From: Micromonospora humi
GTDB taxonomy: Bacteria > Actinomycetota > Actinomycetes > Mycobacteriales > Micromonosporaceae
NCBI RefSeq assembly: GCF_900090105.1
Contig: NZ_FMDM01000002.1
Location: 540,753 to 604,752 of the forward strand
DNA length: 64,000 nucleotides
Direction of reading: 5' to 3'
The first letter of the stretch is position 1. Each line of letters begins with the position of its first letter. Made by a program: the position numbers and the translations under genes. Positions 46,272-53,593 of the stretch are shown here, in pieces. The notes under the pieces are model-generated. The model searched no databases and was not told the origin of the DNA. It was given only the letters and a program-made list of their open reading frames with translations.

Positions 46272-47065
46272 GCGCGCCGGTGGAGGTGGTCTTCGAGCGG
46301 CGCGGCGCCGGGCCGGCGCTGGTGCTGCTGCACGGCATCGGCCACCACTGGGGCGCCTGGCTGCCGGTGCTCGACCGGCTCGCCGAGAACCACGACGTGA
46401 TCGCCGTCGACCTGCCCGGCTTCGGCCGGTCCCCGGTGCCCGCGACCGGCCTGCCCGCCGACATGCCCGCGCTGGTGACCGGCATGGTCGAGCTGTTCGC
46501 CGCGCTCGGGTTGGACCGGCCGCACGTGGCCGGCAACAGCCTCGGCGGGGCCATCGCGTTGGAACTGGCCGCGGCCGGCGCGGTCTCCTCGGCCACCGCG
46601 CTGTCACCGGCCGGCTTCTGCACCCCGCGCGAGCTGCGCTGGGCGCTCACCGTGCTCGCCCTGCACCGCAACGCGGCGCGGCTGCCCGAGCCGGTGCTGC
46701 GGCACCTGTTCGCCGCGCCGGCGCTGCGCGCCCTGGCCATGGGCATGCTCCTGGCCCGGCCGAACCGGATGGCGCTCGACGTGGCGCTCGCCGACGCCCG
46801 TGCGTTGCGCGAGGCGCGCGCGTTCCGTGCCGTAGCCCGGGCCGGCCGGGGCTACGCGTTCGCCGGCGCGCCCACCGTCCCGGTGACTGTCGCCTGGGGC
46901 ACCCGGGACCGGATCCTGCCCTACCGCCAGGCGGCGCTGGCGCGCACCCGGCTGCCCGCCGCCCGGCACCTGGACCTGCCCGGCTGCGGGCACGTGCCGA
47001 TGCACGACGACCCGGAGCTGGTCGCCTCGGTCATCCTCGACACCACCGGGCCGGGCCCGGCCTGA
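46268..47065 (+). CDS. Alpha/beta-fold hydrolase
   Basis: 265 aa. Oxyanion-hole segment LVLLHGIGHHWGAW, nucleophile elbow VAGNSLGGAIALELAA (catalytic Ser in G-N-S-L-G), acid in VAWGTRDRILPYRQAAL, and catalytic His in DLPGCGHVPMHDDPELV. An esterase or epoxide/ester hydrolase is likely. The start ATG overlaps the SDR stop by 4 nt. Confidence 0.88.
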   Translation: MSAPVEVVFERRGAGPALVLLHGIGHHWGAWLPVLDRLAENHDVIAVDLPGFGRSPVPATGLPADMPALVTGMVELFAALGLDRPHVAGNSLGGAIALELAAAGAVSSATALSPAGFCTPRELRWALTVLALHRNAARLPEPVLRHLFAAPALRALAMGMLLARPNRMALDVALADARALREARAFRAVARAGRGYAFAGAPTVPVTVAWGTRDRILPYRQAALARTRLPAARHLDLPGCGHVPMHDDPELVASVILDTTGPGPA

Positions 47066-47071
47066 GCCGGG

Positions 47072-47296
47072 TCACTCGGTTGCGCCGAACGGGTCCGTAC
47101 GCACGAAGCGCATGGTCCAGCCGTCGGGCCCGGCCCGTACGCCGCGCTCGTACAGGTGGTCCGCCACGTCGCCGGCCGGCCGGTCGGGGTGGCGCAGGAT
47201 CCAGCGGGCCGGTGGCGCGCCGTCCGACTCGGCCGGCAGGTCCCGGACCACGTCGTCGGCCGGCCCGCCGACGAACCGCACCCGCACCAGCGCCAT
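47072..47296 (-). CDS. Small conserved-looking protein, unknown function
   Basis: 74 aa, start ATG 47296 with GGAGG 7 nt upstream, which makes it a convincing gene. No membrane segment. MALVRVRFVGGPADDVVRDLP and PPARWILRHPDRP suggest a compact α/β protein; not a family I can name. It is convergent with the hydrolase gene (6 bp between stops). Confidence 0.65.
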   Translation of the reverse strand: MALVRVRFVGGPADDVVRDLPAESDGAPPARWILRHPDRPAGDVADHLYERGVRAGPDGWTMRFVRTDPFGATE

Positions 47297-47432
47297 CGCT
47301 CACCCTCCGTCGCGGTGTCGACACTCCCGCTCGCGAAGCTACCCCGGCCACCCGCCGGGTCCCGGCGGTTTGCACAGCTCGGGCGCAGGGTAGCGGAACC
47401 CCGGGGAACCGGATGACGGCGAGGAGTGGTCG

Positions 47433-48380
47433 ATGAGGACGCTGGGCGGGCGGTACGAGCTCGAACAGCGAGCCGCGCTGGGTGGCATGTCCGAGGTCTG
47501 GCGGGCCCACGACCGCGTGCTGGACCGGACCGTCGCGATCAAGGTGATCTCGCCCGGGCTCGACGGCGACGCCGGCTCGGTGGAACGCATCCAGGCCGAG
47601 GCCCGGTCGGCGGCCCGGCTGGTGCACCCGAACGTCGCGAGCGTGCACGACTTCGGCACCGCCACCCTGCCGGACGGGCGACCCGTCCCGTACATCGTGA
47701 TGGAGCTGGCCGAGGGCGAGACGCTCGCCGCGCACCTGCGCGCCGGCCCGCTGGACTGGCGCATCGCGGTGCGGGTCTGTGCCGAGGTGTGCGCCGCGCT
47801 GGCCGCCGCGCACGGGCACGGCATCGTGCACCGGGACGTGAAGCCGGCGAACGTGATCCTCACCCCGTCCGGGGTGAAGGTGCTCGACTTCGGCATCGCC
47901 ACCCCGGCCGGCGAGCCCGACCGCACGCCGGAGGGGATGGTGGTGGGCACTCCGGCCTATCTGGCTCCGGAGCAGCTCGACCGGCAACCGGCCACCCCGG
48001 CCGCCGACATGTACGCGCTCGGCGTGCTGCTCTACTACTGCCTGACCGGCCGGCTGCCCTACGAGGCCGCCAGCACCACCCAGTTGCTCGGCGTACGCCG
48101 CCGCCTGCCGCCCCGACCGTTGCCGGAGGTCCCCGGGCTGCCGGCCGAGGTGGCGGAGCTGTGCGAGCGCTGCCTCGACGCCGATCCGGCCGCACGCCCG
48201 ACCAGCCCGATGGCCGCGCTGCTGCTGGCCGAGGCCGTGGACGCGCGCATCTACGTGCCGATGACCGTGGTGCTGCCCCGCCAGCGCATGCCGGAGGTGT
48301 CGCCGTGGACCGGCCGGGCCGCCAGCGAGGCGACCGAGGCGATGGCCGTGGACGCCGCGACGAGCGGCCGGATCCGCTGA
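47433..48380 (+). CDS. Soluble Hanks-type serine/threonine protein kinase
   Basis: 315 aa. A kinase domain fills residues about 5-270: glycine loop YELEQRAALGGMSEVWRAHD, ATP Lys in RTVAIKVISPG, catalytic loop GIVHRDVKPANVILT, DFG in VKVLDFGIATPAGEPD, and activation/APE segment VGTPAYLAPEQLDR. The C-terminal 45 residues have no membrane helix or PASTA domain, so it is cytosolic, unlike PknB. ATG 47433 is preceded by GAGGAG. Substrate unknown. Confidence 0.9.
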   Translation: MRTLGGRYELEQRAALGGMSEVWRAHDRVLDRTVAIKVISPGLDGDAGSVERIQAEARSAARLVHPNVASVHDFGTATLPDGRPVPYIVMELAEGETLAAHLRAGPLDWRIAVRVCAEVCAALAAAHGHGIVHRDVKPANVILTPSGVKVLDFGIATPAGEPDRTPEGMVVGTPAYLAPEQLDRQPATPAADMYALGVLLYYCLTGRLPYEAASTTQLLGVRRRLPPRPLPEVPGLPAEVAELCERCLDADPAARPTSPMAALLLAEAVDARIYVPMTVVLPRQRMPEVSPWTGRAASEATEAMAVDAATSGRIR

Positions 48381-48456
48381 ACGCACTCCCGGCCCGGCGG
48401 CGGTTTCGCCGGTCGGGGGCCGGGAACGCCTGCCGGTGAGTGACGGGAGGAACGCG

Positions 48457-48885
48457 ATGCCGGATCCGAGTTCCTGGCTGGCCGAGTCGGCCACGGCGAC
48501 CGCGGCGGGTGGTCACGTACGCACCGACGACGGCGGTCTCTCCTCCGCCCTGGCGTCCCCGTTGGCGCCGCACTGCACCGGCCTGACGCCGGAGCAGCTC
48601 CTGGCCGCCGCGTTCGCCTCGTGCCTGCACCACGCGGCGGTGGAGGCGGCCGGCGAGATCACCGACGAGGCGCACACCGTGCAGGTGACGGCGGAGGCGA
48701 AGCTGGGCCGCGACGACGACGGCCGCTACCGGGCGGACGTGCACGCCGAGATCTCCTCGGCCGGGCTCACCCGGGAGCAGTTGTCCGACCTGGTCGCGTA
48801 CGCCGACCGGCTCTGGCCGTTCTCCAGCGGCGACCCGAGCCGCCACCGGCTCACGGTCACCCCGGCCGAGAACGGCCGACACTGA
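48457..48885 (+). CDS. OsmC/Ohr-family protein lacking the second redox Cys
   Basis: 142 aa from ATG 48457, with GGGAGG 6 nt upstream. The OsmC fold is seen in LTPEQLLAAAFASCLHHAA, which carries the peroxidatic Cys. In Ohr proteins a second Cys occurs in a CPYS motif; here the corresponding stretch reads DRLWPFSSGD, with Trp in its place, while an extra Cys occurs earlier (LAPHCTG). Role in hydroperoxide detoxification is therefore possible but with a changed thiol mechanism. Confidence 0.78.
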   Translation: MPDPSSWLAESATATAAGGHVRTDDGGLSSALASPLAPHCTGLTPEQLLAAAFASCLHHAAVEAAGEITDEAHTVQVTAEAKLGRDDDGRYRADVHAEISSAGLTREQLSDLVAYADRLWPFSSGDPSRHRLTVTPAENGRH

Positions 48886-48894
48886 GCCGCGGTC

Positions 48895-49845
48895 TCACCA
48901 GCGGAAGCCGGCGGTCACCGCCCGGTGGTCGGTGTCCGGGGTGTGCACCACGCCGGCCGTGGTCGGGGTGATTCCCCGATAGAGCACGTGGTCCGGGCGG
49001 GTCAGCGGGACCTCCGCCGGCCAGGTGAAGCCGAAGCCCTGCCCGGCCTCGGCCTGGGCGTCACCGAGCAGCCGGGTCAGCGGCGCGAAGGCCCGGTCGG
49101 TGGTGGCCGTGTTCAGGTCGCCCAGCACCACCAGTCGCTCGGCCGGATCGGCGCGGACCGTGCGGGCCAGCGCCGACACCGTCTCGTCGCGGGTGGCGGT
49201 GTGCCCGGCGCGGGCCGAGCCCAGGTGCACGACGTACACCGTCAGGTCGCCCTGCGGGGCGGCCACCACGGCGCGCAGGGCCCGGTCCCAGCCCAGCCCG
49301 GTGTCCACGCCGTGGGCCTCCCGGATCGGCCAGCGGCTCCAGAGCGCGACGGTGGAGACCGCCGCCCGGTGCGGGTAGTGACCGGCCAGCGCGGGCGCCA
49401 CCCGCGCGTCGTCGTCGACCTCCTGGAGGCCGATCAGGTCGGGGGCGCCGACGGTCAGCGCGCCGACGGTGGCGGCCGGGTCGGGGTTGCCGGCGCGCAG
49501 GTTCTGGCTGGCCACCCGCACCGAGGTGCCGTCGGCGCCGGCGGCCGGGGGCAGCCACGCCCGGCCGTAGAGCGCGGCCCAGGCCAGCGCCGGCAGCAGC
49601 ACCGCGAGCAGCGCCCGGCGGGAGCGGCGCAGCAGCGCCGCCAGCCCGAGCAGGGGTACGCCGAGGCCGAGCAGCGGCGTGACGCTGTCCACCAGGCTGC
49701 CCAGGCCCTGCACGTTGGGCACCGCGCGGTGCCCGACGAGGAGCACGGTGAGCAGCACCGCGCACGCGATGACGACCGTCCCCCGCCGGCCTCGGCGGCC
49801 GGCGGGCTCTCCGGCGGCCCGTTCGTCGACCATCTGCCCCGTCAC
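48895..49845 (-). CDS. Membrane-anchored endonuclease/exonuclease/phosphatase-fold protein
   Basis: 316 aa from the leaderless GTG 49845; ATG 49854 is the longest frame. Three hydrophobic segments (VVIACAVLLTVLLVGHRAV; LLGLGVPLLGLAALL; ALLAVLLPALAWAALYG) precede an extracytoplasmic EEP domain: VRVASQNLRAGN, DLIGLQEVDDD, VYVVHLG, LVVLGDLNTAT, RPDHVLYRG and TDHRAVTAGF, with the metal and catalytic residues (N, E, D-N, D-H) in place. Such proteins are phosphodiesterases or nucleases; the substrate is unknown. Confidence 0.85.
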   Translation of the reverse strand: MTGQMVDERAAGEPAGRRGRRGTVVIACAVLLTVLLVGHRAVPNVQGLGSLVDSVTPLLGLGVPLLGLAALLRRSRRALLAVLLPALAWAALYGRAWLPPAAGADGTSVRVASQNLRAGNPDPAATVGALTVGAPDLIGLQEVDDDARVAPALAGHYPHRAAVSTVALWSRWPIREAHGVDTGLGWDRALRAVVAAPQGDLTVYVVHLGSARAGHTATRDETVSALARTVRADPAERLVVLGDLNTATTDRAFAPLTRLLGDAQAEAGQGFGFTWPAEVPLTRPDHVLYRGITPTTAGVVHTPDTDHRAVTAGFRW

Positions 49846-50174
49846 CGTCAGCATCGTATCGAGCGGTCAGCGCTTCCCGGGTGCCGATCCGGGTACGCGG
49901 GCCGGGGCGACGGCATCGGCGGGCCGGCGGGGGCGGCGGACCAGGTGAACGGCGCACCATCGGCCGAACGGAGGAGGCCACCGGCGGAGCTGCGGCGATC
50001 TGCGACGCGCCCGTTTCCTACTCCTCAAACCGATATGACGGTTGTTTCGGAGACGAGAGGTTAGCGCGGTTCATGATCCACCGAGGGTAATGCCGGGGCG
50101 GAATCCGGCAAAGTGTGGCGCATCCCACCAAGTAGCCCGATGGCAAGCGGCGGGAAGATCTTTAGCCTCGGCGG
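49846..50174. other. Divergent intergenic region between the EEP and lysozyme-like genes
   Basis: 329 bp with no gene. It contains the TACGAT promoter of the minus-strand gene and a plus-strand leader of unknown length with small dyads (GCCGG...CCGGC at 50092-50109). I compared the plus strand by eye with the ydaO/c-di-AMP riboswitch found before many actinobacterial cell-wall hydrolases and did not find the GGGGUGAAUC core. No promoter for the plus-strand gene could be assigned. Confidence 0.5.
49853..49858 (-). promoter_or_regulatory. Predicted -10 hexamer, leaderless EEP gene
   Basis: TACGAT on the minus strand with exactly 7 nt to the GTG at 49845. This decides the start over the ATG at 49854, which overlaps the hexamer. 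Confidence 0.55.
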
Positions 50175-51002
50175 GTGCACCCCGACCACTCCGATCCCCA
50201 GCCCCTGTCCGCGCAGTACCCGGTTCGCCGAACGATCGACCCGGCATCAGCCGAACGGAGGGTGGGCCGGCACCGGGCCCCGGAACCGCCCCGGCGCGGC
50301 CCGGGACGCTCCGTCCCCGGCCGGATCGCGGTCGCCACCGGCGTGACCTGCTGCCTGGGTCTGGTCGGCGTGGTCGGTGTCGGCGAGGCCGCCCCGCCGA
50401 ACCTGAAGGTCCGCGAGGCGCTCGCCGACCGGGCCGCAACCGAGCAGCGGGTCTCCCGGGACTTCGCCCGCGTCGCGCCGCCGGTCGCCGCGCCGGCCCC
50501 GGCCGCCACGCCCAGCCCCGCGCCGGCCCGGAAGAAGGCGCCCCGGAAGGCCGTCCGCCCCGCCCACCCGCGACCCGTCGCCGGCCTCGACCAACGGCAG
50601 ATGGACAACGCGAAGGCCATCGTCGACGTCGGCCGGGACATGCGACTGCCCCGCCGGGCGCTGGTGGTGGCGGTGGCCACCGCGATGCAGGAGAGCGACC
50701 TGCACAACCTGGCCAGCGACGTGCTGCCGGAGTCGTTCGACCACCCGCACCAGGGCAGCGGCTCCGACCACGACTCGGTCGGGCTGTTCCAGCAGCGCCC
50801 GAGCAGCGGCTGGGGCACTGTCGCCCAACTCATGCGTCCCGCGTACGCGGCCCGGGCGTTCTTCACCGCGCTGGCCGAGGTGCCCGGCTGGGAGGACATG
50901 AGCGTGACCGGCGCGGCCCAGGCGGTGCAGGTCTCCGCGTTCCCCGACGCCTACGCCAAGCACGAGGACCGGGCCGCCACGGTGGTGGCCGCGCTGACCT
51001 GA
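50175..51002 (+). CDS. Exported lysozyme/transglycosylase-like protein
   Basis: 275 aa, GTG start. A basic, Pro-rich N-terminus is followed by one hydrophobic segment (RIAVATGVTCCLGLVGVVGV, signal or anchor), then an Ala/Pro/Lys linker, then a C-terminal domain: QMDNAKAIVDVGRDMRLPRRALVVAVATAMQESDLHNLAS, GSDHDSVGLFQQRPSSGWGT and FPDAYAKHEDRAATV. The AxxxxAMQES(D)L and SVGLFQQR signatures are shared with actinobacterial lytic-transglycosylase-like domains, where Glu is catalytic; here the MQES Glu is kept. Probable peptidoglycan remodelling outside the membrane. Confidence 0.75.
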   Translation: MHPDHSDPQPLSAQYPVRRTIDPASAERRVGRHRAPEPPRRGPGRSVPGRIAVATGVTCCLGLVGVVGVGEAAPPNLKVREALADRAATEQRVSRDFARVAPPVAAPAPAATPSPAPARKKAPRKAVRPAHPRPVAGLDQRQMDNAKAIVDVGRDMRLPRRALVVAVATAMQESDLHNLASDVLPESFDHPHQGSGSDHDSVGLFQQRPSSGWGTVAQLMRPAYAARAFFTALAEVPGWEDMSVTGAAQAVQVSAFPDAYAKHEDRAATVVAALT

Positions 51003-51066
51003 GCCGGCGGCGGCACGTGGCAGGCGAAACCCCGCCCCTACCGGGTGCGTGCGACGGGGCGCCTGC

Positions 51067-51480
51067 TCACCGCACGCCGGAGAGGATGTCGTCGACGCGG
51101 GCCTCACGGCGGCGGCGGGCCAGCAACGCGGCCTCGAACTCGCGGCGCGCCCGCACCGCCTCGGCGTACGCCTCCTCCCGCACCCGGCAGGCCTCGTCCC
51201 GGGCCGCCTCCAACGCGGCGCGGGCCCGAGCCAGCAGGGCGGCGGCCTCCCGCTCGGCGGCGGACAGGTCGGCGCCGGCCGCGTCCTCGGCCGGTGCGGC
51301 GCGGCGCCGGAGGAAGTCACCGAGGTGCCGGGCGTCCAGGCGGATCTGGTCCCACTCCCGGCCCGCGCCCGCGGCGCCCTCCACGCGCGCCGCCAGCCGG
51401 CCCAGTTGGAGATCCAGCTCGTCGAGGCAGGAATCCACCTGACGCCGGTCGTAGCCGGACTCCACCACCGAGAACCTCAT
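51067..51480 (-). CDS. DivIVA-like coiled-coil protein
   Basis: 137 aa. The start MRFSVVESGYDRRQVDSCLDELDLQL has the DivIVA-type GYDxxxVD motif, then an Ala/Arg/Glu-rich helix (AEREAAALLARARAALEAARDEA) likely to form a coiled coil. It is shorter than Wag31/DivIVA proper. It could bind the cell pole or scaffold a signalling complex; function unproven. It lies 119 bp downstream of the response-regulator gene on the same strand. Confidence 0.7.
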   Translation of the reverse strand: MRFSVVESGYDRRQVDSCLDELDLQLGRLAARVEGAAGAGREWDQIRLDARHLGDFLRRRAAPAEDAAGADLSAAEREAAALLARARAALEAARDEACRVREEAYAEAVRARREFEAALLARRRREARVDDILSGVR

Positions 51481-51599
51481 TGTCGCCCCCCAGGCAGCCG
51501 TGTACGTCCCCCACCGACGATCCTGCTCCGGCGGGCGAGGCCGGGAGCGGCCGTTCGCGGAAAATGTTCAGCATCCGCCAGGCCAGGGGCTCCGGACCG

Positions 51600-52046
51600 T
51601 CAGGCGTGCTTCGGCAGCACGACCACCCGGCCGAAGAACTCGTCGATGCGGCGCACGACGTCGTTGAAGTCGTCCAGGTCGATCGGCTTGGTCACGTACG
51701 CGTTGGCCTGGAGCGTGTAGCTGCTGACCACGTCGGTGTCGGCGTTGGAGGTGGTCAGCACCACGATCGGGATGGTCCGCAGGTTCTCGTCCCGCTTGAC
51801 CTCGCCGAGCACCTGCCGTCCGTCCATCCGCGGCATGTTCAGGTCGAGCAGGATGACGTCGGGCCGCTGCGCCTCGGTGTGCCGGCCCTCCCGACGGAGG
51901 AACTCCATCGCCTCCTCGCCGTCGGCGACCACGTCGATGACCTTCTCGACGTCCGACTCCTCGAGCGCCTCCTCGATCATCAGGACGTCGCCCGGGTCGT
52001 CGTCCACCACCAGGATGCGAACGGGGTTGGGGCTGGGCTGACCCAT
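51600..52046 (-). CDS. Single-domain response regulator (Rcp1/CheY-like)
   Basis: 148 aa, receiver only: VRILVVDDDPGDVLMIEEAL, VIDVVADGEEAMEFLRREG, phosphoacceptor in DVILLDLNMPRMDGRQVL, switch residues in IVVLTTSNADTDV and ANAYVTKPIDLDDFN. The DDDPGD start and LLDLNMPRMDG are typical of Rcp1-like regulators paired with phytochrome-type or hybrid kinases. No output domain. ATG 52046 follows AGGTAG. It lies 70 bp after the STAS gene. No histidine kinase is adjacent. Confidence 0.88.
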   Translation of the reverse strand: MGQPSPNPVRILVVDDDPGDVLMIEEALEESDVEKVIDVVADGEEAMEFLRREGRHTEAQRPDVILLDLNMPRMDGRQVLGEVKRDENLRTIPIVVLTTSNADTDVVSSYTLQANAYVTKPIDLDDFNDVVRRIDEFFGRVVVLPKHA

Positions 52047-52116
52047 GGGGCTACCTGCTTCGTGTCGAGGAGGGCGCCGGCCCCGCGGCCGGCCGCTGGC
52101 GGGGAAATCTATCCGA

Positions 52117-52464
52117 TCAGGAGCTGGCCGACGCCGTCGGGTCGGCCGCGTCACGGCGGTGTGCGAGCACCTCGGCGAGGCCGGTCACCTGGAGCACCCG
52201 GGCCACCCGGCCACCCGCCCCGGTCAGCCGCAACCAGCCACCGTCGGCGGCGACGAGGTTGTCCCCGCGGACGAAGGCGGCGATGCCGGTCGAGTCGCAG
52301 AACGTCAGCTCGGTGAGGTCCAGCAGAAGCTCGCGGCGGCCGTCGGCGACCAGCCTGTCGATCGCCGCGTTCAACTCGCCGGCCGTGCTCAGGTCGAGTT
52401 CACCGGCGAGCCGCAGACCGGCGCCGATCTCGCCCCGCTGGGCGTATGTGACGGTGAACGTCAC
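52117..52464 (-). CDS. STAS-domain anti-anti-sigma factor
   Basis: 115 aa. GLRLAGELDLSTAGELNAAIDRL, ELLLDLTELTFCDSTGIAAFVRG with the phosphorylatable Ser in CDSTG, and VARVLQVTGLAEVL. GTG 52464 is chosen for GAGAGGGG 5 nt upstream. In partner-switch systems the unphosphorylated form binds an RsbW-type anti-sigma and frees the sigma factor; a SpoIIE phosphatase two genes upstream is the obvious activator. Confidence 0.88.
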   Translation of the reverse strand: MTFTVTYAQRGEIGAGLRLAGELDLSTAGELNAAIDRLVADGRRELLLDLTELTFCDSTGIAAFVRGDNLVAADGGWLRLTGAGGRVARVLQVTGLAEVLAHRRDAADPTASASS

Positions 52465-52540
52465 CGTGGCCCCTCTCGCTCCCACCGCAGGCGAACCCTT
52501 GCAGTGCAGCAAGTATAGGGGCCGTCGCCGCGTTCGCGAG

Positions 52541-53593
52541 TCAGCGGCCCGCGGTCGCCGCCGACAGCCCGCCGACCACGGCACGCCCCCGCTCGAGGAA
52601 TCCGGCCGCGCGGGGGAAGTCCCGCAGCTCGTGTCCGTAGTGGTCGAGCGTCAGGCCGACCGCACCCGCCGGCACGCCGCGGCTGACCAGGATCTCCACC
52701 AGCCACTCGACGAACTCGGCGAACAGGGTCTGGTCGTCGACGTAGAGCGCGGCGGCCAGGAAGTCGACGATGTAGCCGAGATCGCCGACCGTGGAGTCGA
52801 GCTGCGCCGGCGTGTAGTCGGCCACCGCCGGCACCCGCTCGCGCAGGTCGGCCAGCGCGCTGTCGATCAGCTCACCGCGGCGCTTGACCAGGCTGGCGTA
52901 CTCGTCGTCGGCCAGGTGGTCCAGCCGCGCGACCGGCGCCGCGCGCAGCGCCCGGTCGTCGGCGACCAGGTCGGCCGCGGCCGGCGCGTCCGGCGCCCAC
53001 GACACGCCGAGCGCCCGGGCCCAGCGGCCGTCCGCGCCGAAGCCCCGCCCGCCCACCACCACCGGCACGTCGGAACGGCGACACGCCTCGATCATCCGGT
53101 GGGCGTGCGGCAACCGCATCGGCAGCGCGCACGCCAGCGCCACCGCGTCGGCGTCGTAACGGTGCAGGTAGGACACCAGGTGCGCGGCGGGAACGCTGGC
53201 GCCGAGGAAGACGACCTGCCAGCCGCGCAGCCGCAGCACCTCGGCGACCAACCGGGCCGGCAGCGCGTGCCACTCACCGTCCATGCAGGCCATCACGATC
53301 CGGCCGCGGGTCGGGCGGGGATCGGCGTACGCGGCCACCGCGGCCACCACCCGCTCGCTGATGTGGGTGGCGGCGTGCTCCTGGGCGACGCTCCACTCGT
53401 TGCGCGCCCACCGCTCGCCCACCTCGGCCTGGGCGGGGGCGACCAGGTCGAGCAGCACCCGCTCGGCCGGCACGCCCGCCTCCAGCAGCCCCCGGGCCAC
53501 CGCCACGGCGGCCTGCTCGTCGGCCTCGGCCAGGCACTCCAGGTAGCCGGGGAAGGCCTGGGCCGGTCCGGCCCCGGTGGTGGTCGCGCTCAC
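52541..53593 (-). CDS. Cobalamin-binding sensor protein with CarH/LitR-type Wx9EH motif, no DNA-binding domain
   Basis: 350 aa. Residues 5-95 form the helical cap of B12-binding photoreceptors: W62 then nine residues then E72-H73 (ERWARNEWSVAQEHAATHI), the Wx9EH signature that contacts adenosylcobalamin in CarH. Residues about 95-220 are the Rossmann B12 domain with IVMACMDGEWHALPARLV (lower-ligand His109), VFLGASVPAAHLVSYL and VVVGGRGFGADGR. The rest (about 225-350) is a helical domain of unknown type (DSTVGDLGYIVDFLAAALY). The MerR HTH of CarH/LitR is absent. The GTG overlaps the SpoIIE stop by 4 nt, so the two are translated together. Confidence 0.8.
   Translation of the reverse strand: MSATTTGAGPAQAFPGYLECLAEADEQAAVAVARGLLEAGVPAERVLLDLVAPAQAEVGERWARNEWSVAQEHAATHISERVVAAVAAYADPRPTRGRIVMACMDGEWHALPARLVAEVLRLRGWQVVFLGASVPAAHLVSYLHRYDADAVALACALPMRLPHAHRMIEACRRSDVPVVVGGRGFGADGRWARALGVSWAPDAPAAADLVADDRALRAAPVARLDHLADDEYASLVKRRGELIDSALADLRERVPAVADYTPAQLDSTVGDLGYIVDFLAAALYVDDQTLFAEFVEWLVEILVSRGVPAGAVGLTLDHYGHELRDFPRAAGFLERGRAVVGGLSAATAGR

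Noticed and set aside
50020..50174. c-di-AMP (ydaO) riboswitch before the lysozyme-like gene
   Set aside because: The expected GGGGUGAAUC core and paired segments could not be found by eye; only short dyads are present.
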